64,000 bases of DNA from Brevibacillus laterosporus. Its GTDB lineage: Bacteria > Bacillota > Bacilli > Brevibacillales > Brevibacillaceae. The stretch spans positions 3,218,001 to 3,282,000 of the forward strand of contig CP033464.1 in assembly GCA_007833815.1 (NCBI GenBank), given 5' to 3'. Numbering within the stretch: the stretch's first letter is position 1; each line of letters starts with the position of its first letter. Shown here in pieces: positions 27,921 through 35,540 of the stretch. Under the pieces are notes generated by a model, which had not been told where the DNA came from, did no database searches, and saw nothing but the letters and a program-made list of their open reading frames with translations. The translations under genes were made by a program, and so were the position numbers.

Positions 27921-29069
27921 ATGCGTCAGCCGGAAGAAAAACAACCATCATTGATTCCCGTACGCCCGCGTTATAAGCGGATAGGTCCTTGGCAATTAGC
28001 CATAACTGTCTTAGCGGTTGGGAGCGGTATATTAGTAGATCAACTTTATTTTACCAATTATCTAGCAACGGTCTTAAAATTTTGGCCGCTGTTACTTATT
28101 ATCATTGGAGTTGAATTGATTCTACGTCAATTGTTTCAGACAGATGAAAACAGCCCAGACTGGAAATTAGATGTTGGTAGCTTGATTTTTATGGTCGTGA
28201 TACTTATAGGAGCCAATGTCTATCAAGTTTTTTCGAATGGAAACATTATGGATATAGTAACCAATCGTTTTTATAAGGGGCCTGTGCAATTTGTTACCGT
28301 GATGGAAAAAGATTTGGAAGTAGCGGGTATGCAAAAGCTTCGTATCACAAATGATTATGGCAAGGTTATGGTAGAAGGTTCTGTGGATGGTCGTTTTCAT
28401 ATTCGTGTTGATGGAAATGTGAAAGCCGATTTCAAGGAAGAGGCAGAACATAGAGCAAAAGATGTCGAAGTAAATGTAGAACAAGGACAAGAAACCAGTA
28501 TAGAGGTCAGGGATAACAGCAATATGGCTCGAGATATCACGTTGCATGTGATGGTGCCAGAGAATGTGGAGATTATGTCTGAAGTAAAAGCTGGTTTAAC
28601 AGACATTAAGAAGGTAAGAAAAGCGGATGTGAAGTCAGATGCAGGCAAGGTTACGGTTTCTGATGTTGCAGAACAGTTACAGGTTATCTCTAATGCCGGT
28701 GCTATTGACGCGACCAACATTGCGAACGCAACTCTTTGCTCAGATGTAGGAAAGATTACGGTAAAGGGTTCAGTGCGAGGAACGCTGGATATAGGAAATG
28801 ATGCAGGAATGATTAGTGTTTCAAGCGAAGTAGTTCCAAGTGGGCCTTGGCAACTTCGATCTGAACTAGGGGCTGTTAGCGTAAATATTCCTGAAAAGAG
28901 CCAAGTGACGTTAACAGCGAGTACTCAACTAGGAAGTATCTCTGGGCATGAGTTACAAGTTGAACGTAGCGGAGTAAGCGTCAAAACGGTTAAAACCTTG
29001 GGAGATGGCACATTTCCTATTCATATGGCAACTGATCTAGGAAGTATCACTTTTGGTGTTACTCAATAA
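27921..29069 (+). CDS. membrane protein with LiaF/DUF4097-like beta-solenoid domain
   Basis: 382 aa from the ATG at 27921 (GAGAGGGGA upstream). Three hydrophobic segments lie in the first 100 residues, including FWPLLLIIIGVELILRQL, which resembles the LiaI/LiaF transmembrane motif. From about residue 130 the protein is a repetitive beta-rich domain with recurring glycine-containing turns (SDAGKVTVSDV, SNAGAIDATNI, SDVGKITVKGS, NDAGMISVSSE), as in DUF4097 putative adhesins. Such proteins often sit in envelope-stress regulons. Function here is inference; an ECF sigma pair lies 1.8 kb away. Confidence 0.75.
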   Translation: MRQPEEKQPSLIPVRPRYKRIGPWQLAITVLAVGSGILVDQLYFTNYLATVLKFWPLLLIIIGVELILRQLFQTDENSPDWKLDVGSLIFMVVILIGANVYQVFSNGNIMDIVTNRFYKGPVQFVTVMEKDLEVAGMQKLRITNDYGKVMVEGSVDGRFHIRVDGNVKADFKEEAEHRAKDVEVNVEQGQETSIEVRDNSNMARDITLHVMVPENVEIMSEVKAGLTDIKKVRKADVKSDAGKVTVSDVAEQLQVISNAGAIDATNIANATLCSDVGKITVKGSVRGTLDIGNDAGMISVSSEVVPSGPWQLRSELGAVSVNIPEKSQVTLTASTQLGSISGHELQVERSGVSVKTVKTLGDGTFPIHMATDLGSITFGVTQ

Positions 29070-29070
29070 T

Positions 29071-29114
29071 AAAAATCTCCCAGTAAATGAAGATTTTTTA
29101 CTGGGAGATTTTTT
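29071..29114 (+). terminator. terminator of the DUF4097-like gene
   Basis: AAAATCTCCCAGTAAA pairs with TTTACTGGGAGATTTT, followed by more T; it begins two bases after the stop codon. Confidence 0.9.
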
Positions 29115-29164
29115 GATTCGGAGGGAATAAGACTTTTCAAAATTATACTTACGATAAAAATAGT

Positions 29165-29192
29165 TTGACAAGTTACTATAAATGGGTATAAT
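29165..29192 (+). promoter_or_regulatory. consensus sigma-A promoter of a candidate small RNA
   Basis: TTGACA at 29165-29170 and TATAAT at 29187-29192 are both perfect, with a 16-bp spacer. It lies between two strong terminators and precedes no ordinary gene. Confidence 0.7.
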
Positions 29193-29197
29193 TAGAA

Positions 29198-29292
29198 GTA
29201 CAGTATGGTTTCTCTCCACTCCTATCCAAATATGAAGCACATGTGTGCTACCGCTGATTGAATGCGCTTTCATTCAATCAGCGGTTTTTTTT
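29198..29292 (+). ncRNA. candidate small RNA of about 95 nt
   Basis: The unit runs from the consensus promoter to an intrinsic terminator. Its 5' part holds a C/U-rich tract (TCTCTCCACTCCTATCC, 29211-29227) that can pair with Shine-Dalgarno sequences. A small hairpin AGCAC-ATGT-GTGCT (29237-29250) and the terminator stem (29250-29292) follow. An 18-codon frame from ATG 29204 exists but has no ribosome site. I do not recognise the RNA family. Confidence 0.55.
29250..29292 (+). terminator. terminator of the candidate small RNA
   Basis: A 15-bp perfect stem ACCGCTGATTGAATG/CATTCAATCAGCGGT, loop CGCTTT, followed by eight T on the plus strand and no T-run on the minus strand. Confidence 0.92.
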
Positions 29293-29407
29293 ATTTTCTG
29301 GAAGCTGATAGTTTGAATTCACAAATCTGAGGAATAAATACACATTTTTCTCATATGCTCGTAGTAAAGGAAATCTTGATGACGAAAAGATCAAGAGGGG
29401 GACGAGC

Positions 29408-30544
29408 ATGGGTGAGCCACTTACTATAATTCGTAATGGGACGGTTGTCACACAGCATGCTGTTAAACAAGCAGATATTTGGATCCAACAAGGTAAAATT
29501 GTACGTACTCATCCAGATACATTACTTAAAAAGTGGAGTGGTGGACAAGCTTTATTGGAAATTGATGCTTCTAATTTTTATATTTTGCCTGGCTTTCTAC
29601 AGGTATTGAAAGCTAATTCATTGTGTTATCGCCCTACTCAATCGTATGTTCAACAAATCCGCTTATTAATTGAACAAGGAATCACAACATTTATTGATAC
29701 CATTCAGATAGGAAACTGGATGGATGAGTCACAATGTATGTACCAGCTATCTCCCCATTACAATAGTCCTATTGATTATGCTGTCAGAATTGAAATAACA
29801 GCAGGAGAATGTCATCAAGATAGGCTTCGCCAATTAATTAAACAAGGGTTTCGACTCATTCAAATTATGGTATATACACCGGAAGAAGTGCACCGAATCA
29901 ATTGGAATAGACTATATCCGCTTCTTTTACAGGAGCGTGTGTCCCTACATTTGCACATTTTAGGTGAAACCATTTCCCGAGAAGATCGTCAGAATATCAT
30001 AGAAGCATGGTTGCAATATTGCCATTATGGAAAAATTCGCACCTGTGTAAATGAAAACCAAACAAAAGAAGTAATAAAAGAAGCGATTTCTTTTTATCAT
30101 CTCCAGCCGGTTGGGAAACTTGAAGAGAAACAGAAAGAGCAAGGATGGCTAGTGAGTCAGCTGAAAAATTGGTATTTGCATCATTCGCTGTTTGCTTCCA
30201 TACAGGAGTTAACGATACCGTCACAATTATGGGTCCGTGGAGAAGCAGAGCGTATCCTATCCTTAATGGTACGACTAGCTTCCACAAACGTTGCAAAGCT
30301 GGCAGGTTGCTATCCTGTTAAAGGTAGTTTATTACCAGGTGCAGATGCTGATTTATTGTTCCTAAAAAAAGACAAATGGTTGACAAATCATCCTATTTCC
30401 ACTATGCTCATTCTTAGCGAAATATGTAATCCTGTGAGTGTTATGTCGAAAGGGACCTTTATTTATCAGAATGGTACCCATCATTCGACAATTGGCGCAG
30501 GAAAACATCTGCGGTCGTTACGGCCTTATAACTACGCGATGTAA
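29408..30544 (+). CDS. degenerate amidohydrolase-fold protein
   Basis: 378 aa, ATG behind AGAGGGGGACG. The N-terminus (IIRNGTVVTQHAV ... IWIQQGKIV) and the C-terminus (GSLLPGADADLLFLKKDKW, then a beta-strand tail) have the composite-barrel layout of dihydroorotase-like amidohydrolases. Yet the first metal motif, normally PGxIDxHxH, reads ILPGFLQVLKAN without any histidine. The usual later metal histidines are also not evident: a lone HLHILGE occurs near residue 181. It is probably a non-catalytic homologue, or one with altered chemistry. Own terminator follows. Confidence 0.65.
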   Translation: MGEPLTIIRNGTVVTQHAVKQADIWIQQGKIVRTHPDTLLKKWSGGQALLEIDASNFYILPGFLQVLKANSLCYRPTQSYVQQIRLLIEQGITTFIDTIQIGNWMDESQCMYQLSPHYNSPIDYAVRIEITAGECHQDRLRQLIKQGFRLIQIMVYTPEEVHRINWNRLYPLLLQERVSLHLHILGETISREDRQNIIEAWLQYCHYGKIRTCVNENQTKEVIKEAISFYHLQPVGKLEEKQKEQGWLVSQLKNWYLHHSLFASIQELTIPSQLWVRGEAERILSLMVRLASTNVAKLAGCYPVKGSLLPGADADLLFLKKDKWLTNHPISTMLILSEICNPVSVMSKGTFIYQNGTHHSTIGAGKHLRSLRPYNYAM

Positions 30545-30563
30545 CCCCGTCATGGGGTTTTTT
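30543..30563 (+). terminator. terminator of the amidohydrolase-like gene
   Basis: AACCCC-GTCAT-GGGGTT followed by TTTT, overlapping the stop codon. Confidence 0.8.
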
Positions 30564-30664
30564 CATACTGTTCCGAACGACGGTACAACAGAAAAGCGTA
30601 GTCCCCTGTTTTTCTTCTTAGTTACTCTACGTAGGCTACTTTAGCATATGAAATGTTGAGTTGT

Positions 30665-30711
30665 AGAACCTACTCCTTCAAGAGCTATTCATTGGTCTGA
30701 AGGTGGGTTCT
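30665..30711 (+). other. imperfect hairpin upstream of the ECF sigma operon
   Basis: AGAACC and CCTTCA pair with TGAAGG and GGTTCT around a 17-nt loop. There is only a weak T-tail (TTCTTC). It sits before the ECF-type promoter and may be a leftover terminator; no riboswitch class was recognised. Confidence 0.4.
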
Positions 30712-30740
30712 TCATCGCTGAAAAAGTTTATGCCTTTTCC

Positions 30741-30768
30741 GCAACTTTTGGTGATCTGCGTGGTCTAA
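30741..30768 (+). promoter_or_regulatory. ECF-type promoter, likely autoregulatory
   Basis: GCAACTT at 30741-30747 and TCTAA at 30764-30768 with 16 bp between match the GGAACTT-N16-TCnAA pattern of ECF/sigma-E-like factors. It is 55 bp ahead of the sigma gene. Confidence 0.5.
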
Positions 30769-30823
30769 TTTAGTGCATGGGTCACTGGGGAGTTTGGAAT
30801 CGCTTAGGAGGTAAACCTAGTCA

Positions 30824-31417
30824 ATGACCGATTCCCAGTTAATTCGCGAAATAAAAGAGGGCAATATTGAAAGTTATGCCGAACTGATACGCCGGTATGA
30901 AAGGAAGATTTTGACCTTTGTTGCTCATATGTTACGTCAGGCGCATTTGGAACATATAGCAGAAGACATTTGTCAGGAAACCTTTTATAAAGCGTATAAG
31001 AGCCTTCATTCTTTTCGAGATGTGGAAGCTACATTTTCAACATGGTTGTATACCATTGCTCGCAACACAGTATTGAGTGAACTTCGTAAAAGTCGTAACG
31101 CTGACGTTTATCTGGAAGATAGTGTCCAAGTTCCTAGCATTTCCTTTGAACGCCTCCCTGAACAGCAATTGTTGCAAACAGAGCGTGAGGATTTGGTGAG
31201 ACAAGCGATTAATAACCTTCCCGAAAAACAACGATCTGCGCTTATCTTACGAGAGTATGAGCAACTGGATTACAATGAAATTGCCAAAATCCTCGATCTC
31301 ACGGTGAGTTCGGTTAAATCTCTTTTATTTCGGGCGAGACAAAGCATTAAATTACAATTGGAATCTTATTTTATAGATTCTCAACTGGAAGAAGCCGAAG
31401 GGATGAGTAAGCGATGA
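30824..31417 (+). CDS. ECF-type RNA polymerase sigma factor
   Basis: 197 aa. Region 2 includes DICQETFYKAYKSLHSF and STWLYTIARN; region 4 is NLPEKQRSALILREYEQL plus the helix-turn-helix YNEIAKILDLTVSSVKSLL. ATG follows GGAGGT. It overlaps the next gene by 4 bp (ATGA), as expected for a sigma/anti-sigma pair. The regulon is unknown; its own promoter and perhaps the nearby DUF4097-like gene are candidates. Confidence 0.93.
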   Translation: MTDSQLIREIKEGNIESYAELIRRYERKILTFVAHMLRQAHLEHIAEDICQETFYKAYKSLHSFRDVEATFSTWLYTIARNTVLSELRKSRNADVYLEDSVQVPSISFERLPEQQLLQTEREDLVRQAINNLPEKQRSALILREYEQLDYNEIAKILDLTVSSVKSLLFRARQSIKLQLESYFIDSQLEEAEGMSKR

Positions 31418-32064
31418 GGTGCGACGAGGCACAAGAAATGTTACATGACTATGCACAGGGCAATTTGCCGGAGTTATCGGAGCGTAGGCTTCAGAATCAC
31501 CTGGCCTGTTGTGATTCCTGTCATTCACAATATGATGTATTACTGGATAGTGACAAGTTCATACAAATGCATAAAGAAGACTACATAGCTAATCCTCCTG
31601 CCACTTCGATTGTGGATGCCGTCATGGCACGCATTCTGTCGGAAGAGAAGTGGGCCATTCCTATCGGGAAAAAGGTATTTACTTTAACCGTTCGTATGCG
31701 CCGCATTGGGCTTAGTGTGGCAATGGTACTTTTGATGATCTGTTCTTTCACGCTTTATCATAATTCGGACGATAACCTGAACTCATTTATGCCTTATACT
31801 GCAAAAGCGGAAGCACTTTCCTCTGACAATGTTAAACCCGAAGTAAGTACAGCGTCTGAAACAGACCAAGATGTGGCCGTTCAAACGATTGATTCTGGTG
31901 GTGAAACAGCAGCTCCTTTATTAAAACACCAAAAAGAGATGCGTGTTAATGTGATCACCTCAGATATGGAGCCCTCGTCAAACAAGCCGAATTATAGTGT
32001 CATTTTAAGCTTTTTTGGTATTTTAATTACGGTTTTGACTATGAGCTGGTTTACAAGAGCCTAA
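31414..32064 (+). CDS. membrane anti-sigma factor with zinc-finger (ZAS) domain
   Basis: 216 aa. The N-terminal ZAS motif H29-x3-C33-x2-C36 is present (NHLACCDSC). A hydrophobic segment at about 102-120 (GLSVAMVLLMICSFTLY) anchors it, and a second at the C-terminus (VILSFFGILITVLTMSWF) is unusual, implying two membrane crossings around a 75-residue external loop. It would hold the ECF factor at the membrane until a signal releases it. A terminator follows. Confidence 0.88.
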   Translation: MRCDEAQEMLHDYAQGNLPELSERRLQNHLACCDSCHSQYDVLLDSDKFIQMHKEDYIANPPATSIVDAVMARILSEEKWAIPIGKKVFTLTVRMRRIGLSVAMVLLMICSFTLYHNSDDNLNSFMPYTAKAEALSSDNVKPEVSTASETDQDVAVQTIDSGGETAAPLLKHQKEMRVNVITSDMEPSSNKPNYSVILSFFGILITVLTMSWFTRA

Positions 32065-32087
32065 AATTATATAAAATATAAGATGAG

Positions 32088-32110
32088 GACCGTCAATTTG
32101 ACGGTCTTTT
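32088..32110 (+). terminator. terminator of the sigma/anti-sigma operon
   Basis: GACCGT-CAATTTG-ACGGTC with TTTT. Confidence 0.8.
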
Positions 32111-32140
32111 ATCGCTTAGTATAGAAATGGGGTGTTTCGC

Positions 32141-33088
32141 ATGCCAAAAAAATGGCTGCGTATCATTGAGGAAGCTGTTAACAAAATTGAAAATGATGAA
32201 ATGGAACTTGGACTGCAAGTTTTACATAAAGTGGGCGAACACGGTAAAGAAATCCCTGAAGTAATGTTCTGTTTGGCCGATGTGTGGTATGGACTTGGAC
32301 ACAATGAGGAAGCATTCAAGATCATTCAAGATTTGTTAGCGAACCCCACTACACAAAAAGAAATGAGTCAGGAAGTAAAGATTATGGCGGCAGAAATTGC
32401 TTTGGATGAAGCGGATTACGATGCTGCCCACGAATACTTGTATGGTCTTAAAGAGGATGGCTACGATGAGATTCAACTGTATCTACTGCTAGCTGACTTG
32501 TATGCTATGCAAGATTTAGAAGAAGTAGCTATCAAATACTTGAAGATTGCTTATGACCGTGATCCAAATAATGAAGAGTTACGAGCTGCGTTAAGCGAAA
32601 TGCACATGAAAACGGGTGAAGTGCAGGAAGCAATTAACCTATTAGATGACATTTCTGAAACCACGTTCCATGCGCTTATATTAAAAGCGCGCACGTTTGC
32701 ACAGCAGGGTCAATTTGAAGAAGCTTATCAGCTATATATAAAGGCTGTGCAGTACGAGCAATTGCCAGAAGTAGTATATGGCTGTGCATTGATGTCTTTC
32801 TATACGGACAAATGGGAAGAAGCGGAGCATTATATTCAGTTGTTGATTGCAATTGACGAAGAATATGTCATTGCTTATCCATTACATAGTGATATTTTAC
32901 TGTCTCAAGGAAAGACAGAAGCAGCCATTGATGCATTGAAAAAGTATGTAGACCTATCTGGATTTGACGTTGAACACATCCGCCGATTGACTGCTCTTTT
33001 AATGCAGGCTGGTCGCTATGAGGAATCGAAAGAATATCAAAAATTGTTGGAGCAATGGGATTTACAAGAAGAGACAAGCGAAGAGTAA
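32141..33088 (+). CDS. ypiA: tetratricopeptide repeat protein (YpiA-like)
   Basis: 315 aa, soluble, almost wholly helical, with repeated TPR-like pairs (for example VMFCLADVWYGLGHNEEAF, EELRAALSEMHMKTGEVQEA, ALILKARTFAQQGQFEEAY). The ATG at 32141 follows GGGGTG; three residues upstream in frame are less likely. In B. subtilis the TPR gene ypiA lies between aroA and ypiB, so the position supports the name. Such proteins act as interaction scaffolds; no specific partner can be inferred. Confidence 0.8.
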   Translation: MPKKWLRIIEEAVNKIENDEMELGLQVLHKVGEHGKEIPEVMFCLADVWYGLGHNEEAFKIIQDLLANPTTQKEMSQEVKIMAAEIALDEADYDAAHEYLYGLKEDGYDEIQLYLLLADLYAMQDLEEVAIKYLKIAYDRDPNNEELRAALSEMHMKTGEVQEAINLLDDISETTFHALILKARTFAQQGQFEEAYQLYIKAVQYEQLPEVVYGCALMSFYTDKWEEAEHYIQLLIAIDEEYVIAYPLHSDILLSQGKTEAAIDALKKYVDLSGFDVEHIRRLTALLMQAGRYEESKEYQKLLEQWDLQEETSEE

Positions 33089-33111
33089 AAGTGTTTTTTA
33101 TAGTAGAGACT

Positions 33112-33150
33112 AGTGAAGTGCCGTGTTTGATAACACAAGTGGTACTTCAT
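33112..33150 (+). other. bulged hairpin after the TPR gene
   Basis: TGAAGTGCC-GTGTT pairs with AACAC and GGTACTTCA, with an AAGT bulge. It lies just ahead of a normal terminator; no known RNA family recognised. Confidence 0.35.
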
Positions 33151-33171
33151 ATATAACACAGTTTAAACCTT

Positions 33172-33200
33172 AAAGCACAGGAAAAGCCTGTGCTTTTTTT
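33172..33200 (+). terminator. terminator upstream of the 371-aa gene
   Basis: AAAGCACAGG-AAAAG-CCTGTGCTTT followed by T4. Confidence 0.9.
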
Positions 33201-33353
33201 GTTTGTATAACAAACCCCCAAATGCATGTTCCTCTTATACTACTATCTTTTGCAAAGCCAATTTTTCTCACCCAAAATTGTTTCAGCAGGTTTAAGCCTA
33301 GAATGAACTGGGCAACAATGGAAATAAATCTGCAGAGTAAGAAGGGATGCGCA

Positions 33354-34469
33354 ATGAAATTAGCTGAAGTACTCGTTTACGCTGATATTAACCAATTACA
33401 TCAGATTGCGAGACATTATGGTTATCAGTGCGATCCGCATTCGAAAAACGAGTTGGTCACTACCTTGATGACCGGGCTGCGACATCAAAAGACGATACGA
33501 ACGGAACTAGAGCAGCTTTCTTCGGCTGATCTGCACTTCCTGTTGCTGTTATTTCTGGATAAACGCGAGCGTTTGACGCTTGAAGATTTACTGGCAAAAG
33601 CAGCAATTGCACAAGTGGAGGAGTGTGAGGAAAAGAAGGAAGAGGCGCGTAAAAAAGTAGCTCTTGCCTTAAAACGCGGGTGGATTTTCCCGGCAAAAGG
33701 CAGGCTGCAAGGACAGTTCGAAATCCCTGTTGATATTCGAGAGTTGTATGTACAAACATGGATACAACAAGTACCTGGTATACAAGTCCAGAGAGAGGTG
33801 CCTAGTGCTTATCGTGACGAAGGAACAGCTTTATTAGATGATATGCTAATTCTGCTTCGTTTCTTACAAAATGAGCCTATCCCTCTTACTCAGGATGGAG
33901 GTATGTATCGACGCTATCAAGTGCAGCTTTTCGATTTTTTAAGCGTAAAAGAGGAACCACTTGCCCCACAGAAATGGCGTTTTGGATATGGTTTGCATTT
34001 TGACCTGTATCCAGATCGATTCTCGCTTCTTTACGATTTTTGTTACCACAAAAGGTGGATTGCTGAAGATGGCAAGCAAGTTTATCTTACACAAACTGGG
34101 TTGGAAATTCTCCAACAAGGACATAGTCCGTGCATTCACAATGAGTGCATTCGTTTTTGGTTTCGTTTATATAAACGAGCGATTCCTAACCTACCCTTGT
34201 TGGTCCAGTTGATAGCAATGCTGACTTCTAATCAATGGTACTCTCAGCAACAACTATCCGAATTGGTACTTCCCTGGATGAAGCCTTTCTATTATGACAA
34301 ACAAGAGGGGATCTTATCCAATCGTATTCTCAAAATGATGGTTCATGTCGGGTTACTTAAGGTTGGGCAATCGAAGGCAGGCGAGTGGGTATATGAAAGA
34401 ACGGACGTTTGCGAGGTTTGGCTGCGAGATTATAACGGTTTTGTCGATACCACCATATTAATGAAATGA
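33354..34469 (+). CDS. uncharacterised protein with SAP-like N-terminus and winged-helix-like segments
   Basis: 371 aa from the ATG at 33354 (GAAGGGATG upstream). The N-terminal 40 residues (LHQIARHYGYQC ... SKNELVTTLM) look like a SAP/Rho-N-type helical element. Later segments such as KKVALALKRGWIFPAKG and FCYHKRWIAEDGKQVYLTQTG resemble winged helices. That combination is seen in helicase-associated and XPB-N-terminal-like proteins, but no helicase motor motifs are present. I do not recognise a named family. It sits between the TPR gene and the IDEAL-domain gene, and is 10 bp from the latter, so probably co-expressed. Confidence 0.6.
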   Translation: MKLAEVLVYADINQLHQIARHYGYQCDPHSKNELVTTLMTGLRHQKTIRTELEQLSSADLHFLLLLFLDKRERLTLEDLLAKAAIAQVEECEEKKEEARKKVALALKRGWIFPAKGRLQGQFEIPVDIRELYVQTWIQQVPGIQVQREVPSAYRDEGTALLDDMLILLRFLQNEPIPLTQDGGMYRRYQVQLFDFLSVKEEPLAPQKWRFGYGLHFDLYPDRFSLLYDFCYHKRWIAEDGKQVYLTQTGLEILQQGHSPCIHNECIRFWFRLYKRAIPNLPLLVQLIAMLTSNQWYSQQQLSELVLPWMKPFYYDKQEGILSNRILKMMVHVGLLKVGQSKAGEWVYERTDVCEVWLRDYNGFVDTTILMK

Positions 34470-34479
34470 GGGACTAATC

Positions 34480-34686
34480 ATGGAACAGTCCAAGTACTTG
34501 GGCAATGGTTTTATGTCGGGATTGTTATCGGAGATCATGATTGATCAGCAGGTGCGACAATTTCGCAAGCGCACACTATATAAAGAGATTGATGAAGCGT
34601 TGGCTGTAAAAAATAAGGAAAAGTTTTTGGCTCTGACAAATGAATTGAAAGAATTACTAACATATGAGATAACTGAAACAGGTTGA
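34480..34686 (+). CDS. short IDEAL-domain protein (YpiB C-terminal part only)
   Basis: 68 aa. The C-terminal half EIDEALAVKNKEKFLALTNEL fits the IDEAL domain, named after its I-D-x-A-L core. In B. subtilis YpiB (about 180 aa) the domain is fused to an UPF0302 N-terminus; here only a 30-residue N-terminal extension is present. GGACTAATC upstream is a poor ribosome site, so coupling to the preceding gene is likely. Confidence 0.7.
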   Translation: MEQSKYLGNGFMSGLLSEIMIDQQVRQFRKRTLYKEIDEALAVKNKEKFLALTNELKELLTYEITETG

Positions 34687-34691
34687 AAAGT

Positions 34692-34730
34692 GAGGAGCTC
34701 GCTTATTAGCGGGCGCTTTTCCTCGTTTTT
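34692..34730 (+). terminator. terminator-like hairpin before ypiF
   Basis: GAGGA and GCTCGC pair with GCGGGC and TCCTC, with a bulge, followed by GTTTTTG. Confidence 0.6.
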
Positions 34731-34762
34731 GCCTATTATGACGGGGAGAGGCGATACGCACT

Positions 34763-35200
34763 ATGCAATGGAATGTAGAAGAACTGCAAGGATTTGAAGC
34801 AGTTAGACCTTATTATGATTCAGCAATTTTGCCGCATTATATATTTGATAAAAAGTTATCAATCGCTACAAATGCTACACGTATGGGATACCTCTCTAGC
34901 TTAGCTATGGCTGTGGAACAACGCCTAAAGGGAAGAATATTGTTGTTTCCCCTGATGTATCAGATTAAAGAGGACGCAACAGGACAAAATGAGATTCAAT
35001 TGCCAAATGAATTCGGCTACACTTTTATTTTACGTTTTTCTGGAGTTGATGTACATATACCAGCATATCCAGAGAAAAACACACATGTAGAGTTATTAAC
35101 GATTAGCGATGAAGATTTGGAGTCCGAGATTCGTTTTGAAATTACAAGTAATGTTTTATATCAAGAGATTTTGCAAATTTGGCAAACATATAAAAAATAG
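34763..35200 (+). CDS. ypiF: YpiF-like protein (DUF2487)
   Basis: 145 aa soluble protein without membrane segments, starting MQWNVEELQGFEAVRPYYDS, matching the size and start of the YpiF/DUF2487 family found directly upstream of qcrA in Bacillales. Function unknown. GGGGAGAGG precedes the ATG. Confidence 0.8.
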   Translation: MQWNVEELQGFEAVRPYYDSAILPHYIFDKKLSIATNATRMGYLSSLAMAVEQRLKGRILLFPLMYQIKEDATGQNEIQLPNEFGYTFILRFSGVDVHIPAYPEKNTHVELLTISDEDLESEIRFEITSNVLYQEILQIWQTYKK

Positions 35201-35435
35201 ATTAGTTTCTAAGAATGTTAGAAAGAAAAAGCACTATTATTCATACAAGACAAATTTTGGATGAGTAATCCCTTTCTTTCCAAGAACAGGGTGTAAAAGG
35301 AACTGAAATGTCAACCATTTTTGGTTTAGGTTCCCTTTTTACCCCTGATTTGTGTGAATTGTGTTGAATTTTTGACAAAATCTTAACATTATCATTATTT
35401 TCGCAAAGCAATCCTTACTCCAAAGAGTCATATTA

Positions 35436-35464
35436 TTGACATTACTTGAGGGGTTAGCTATTAT
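35436..35464 (+). promoter_or_regulatory. sigma-A promoter of qcrABC
   Basis: A perfect TTGACA at 35436-35441, 17 bp, then TATTAT at 35459-35464; leader of about 70 nt. A second TTGACA at 35372-35377 with TATTTT 18 bp later may be an additional weaker promoter. The 340-bp gap also holds an imperfect terminator-like hairpin at about 35298-35341 with a T5 tail. Confidence 0.7.
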
Positions 35465-35540
35465 TGGTCTTGACCTAGTGTTTCCTATATGCATGTAGTC
35501 GAAATCTGAAAGAAATCTAACAGGATAAGGAGGGAAATAG

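Noticed and set aside
29204-29260. An 18-codon ORF inside the candidate small RNA
   Set aside because: No ribosome-binding site precedes the ATG, and the upstream transcribed part is only a few bases long.
30665-30711. Hairpin with AAGGTGGGTTC considered as a T-box leader
   Set aside because: It lacks the T-box consensus, specifier loop and an aminoacyl-tRNA or amino acid gene downstream.
35341-35540. Rex operator upstream of qcrA
   Set aside because: TTGTGTGAATTGTG only loosely resembles TTGTGAA-n4-TTCACAA and lacks the inverted half.
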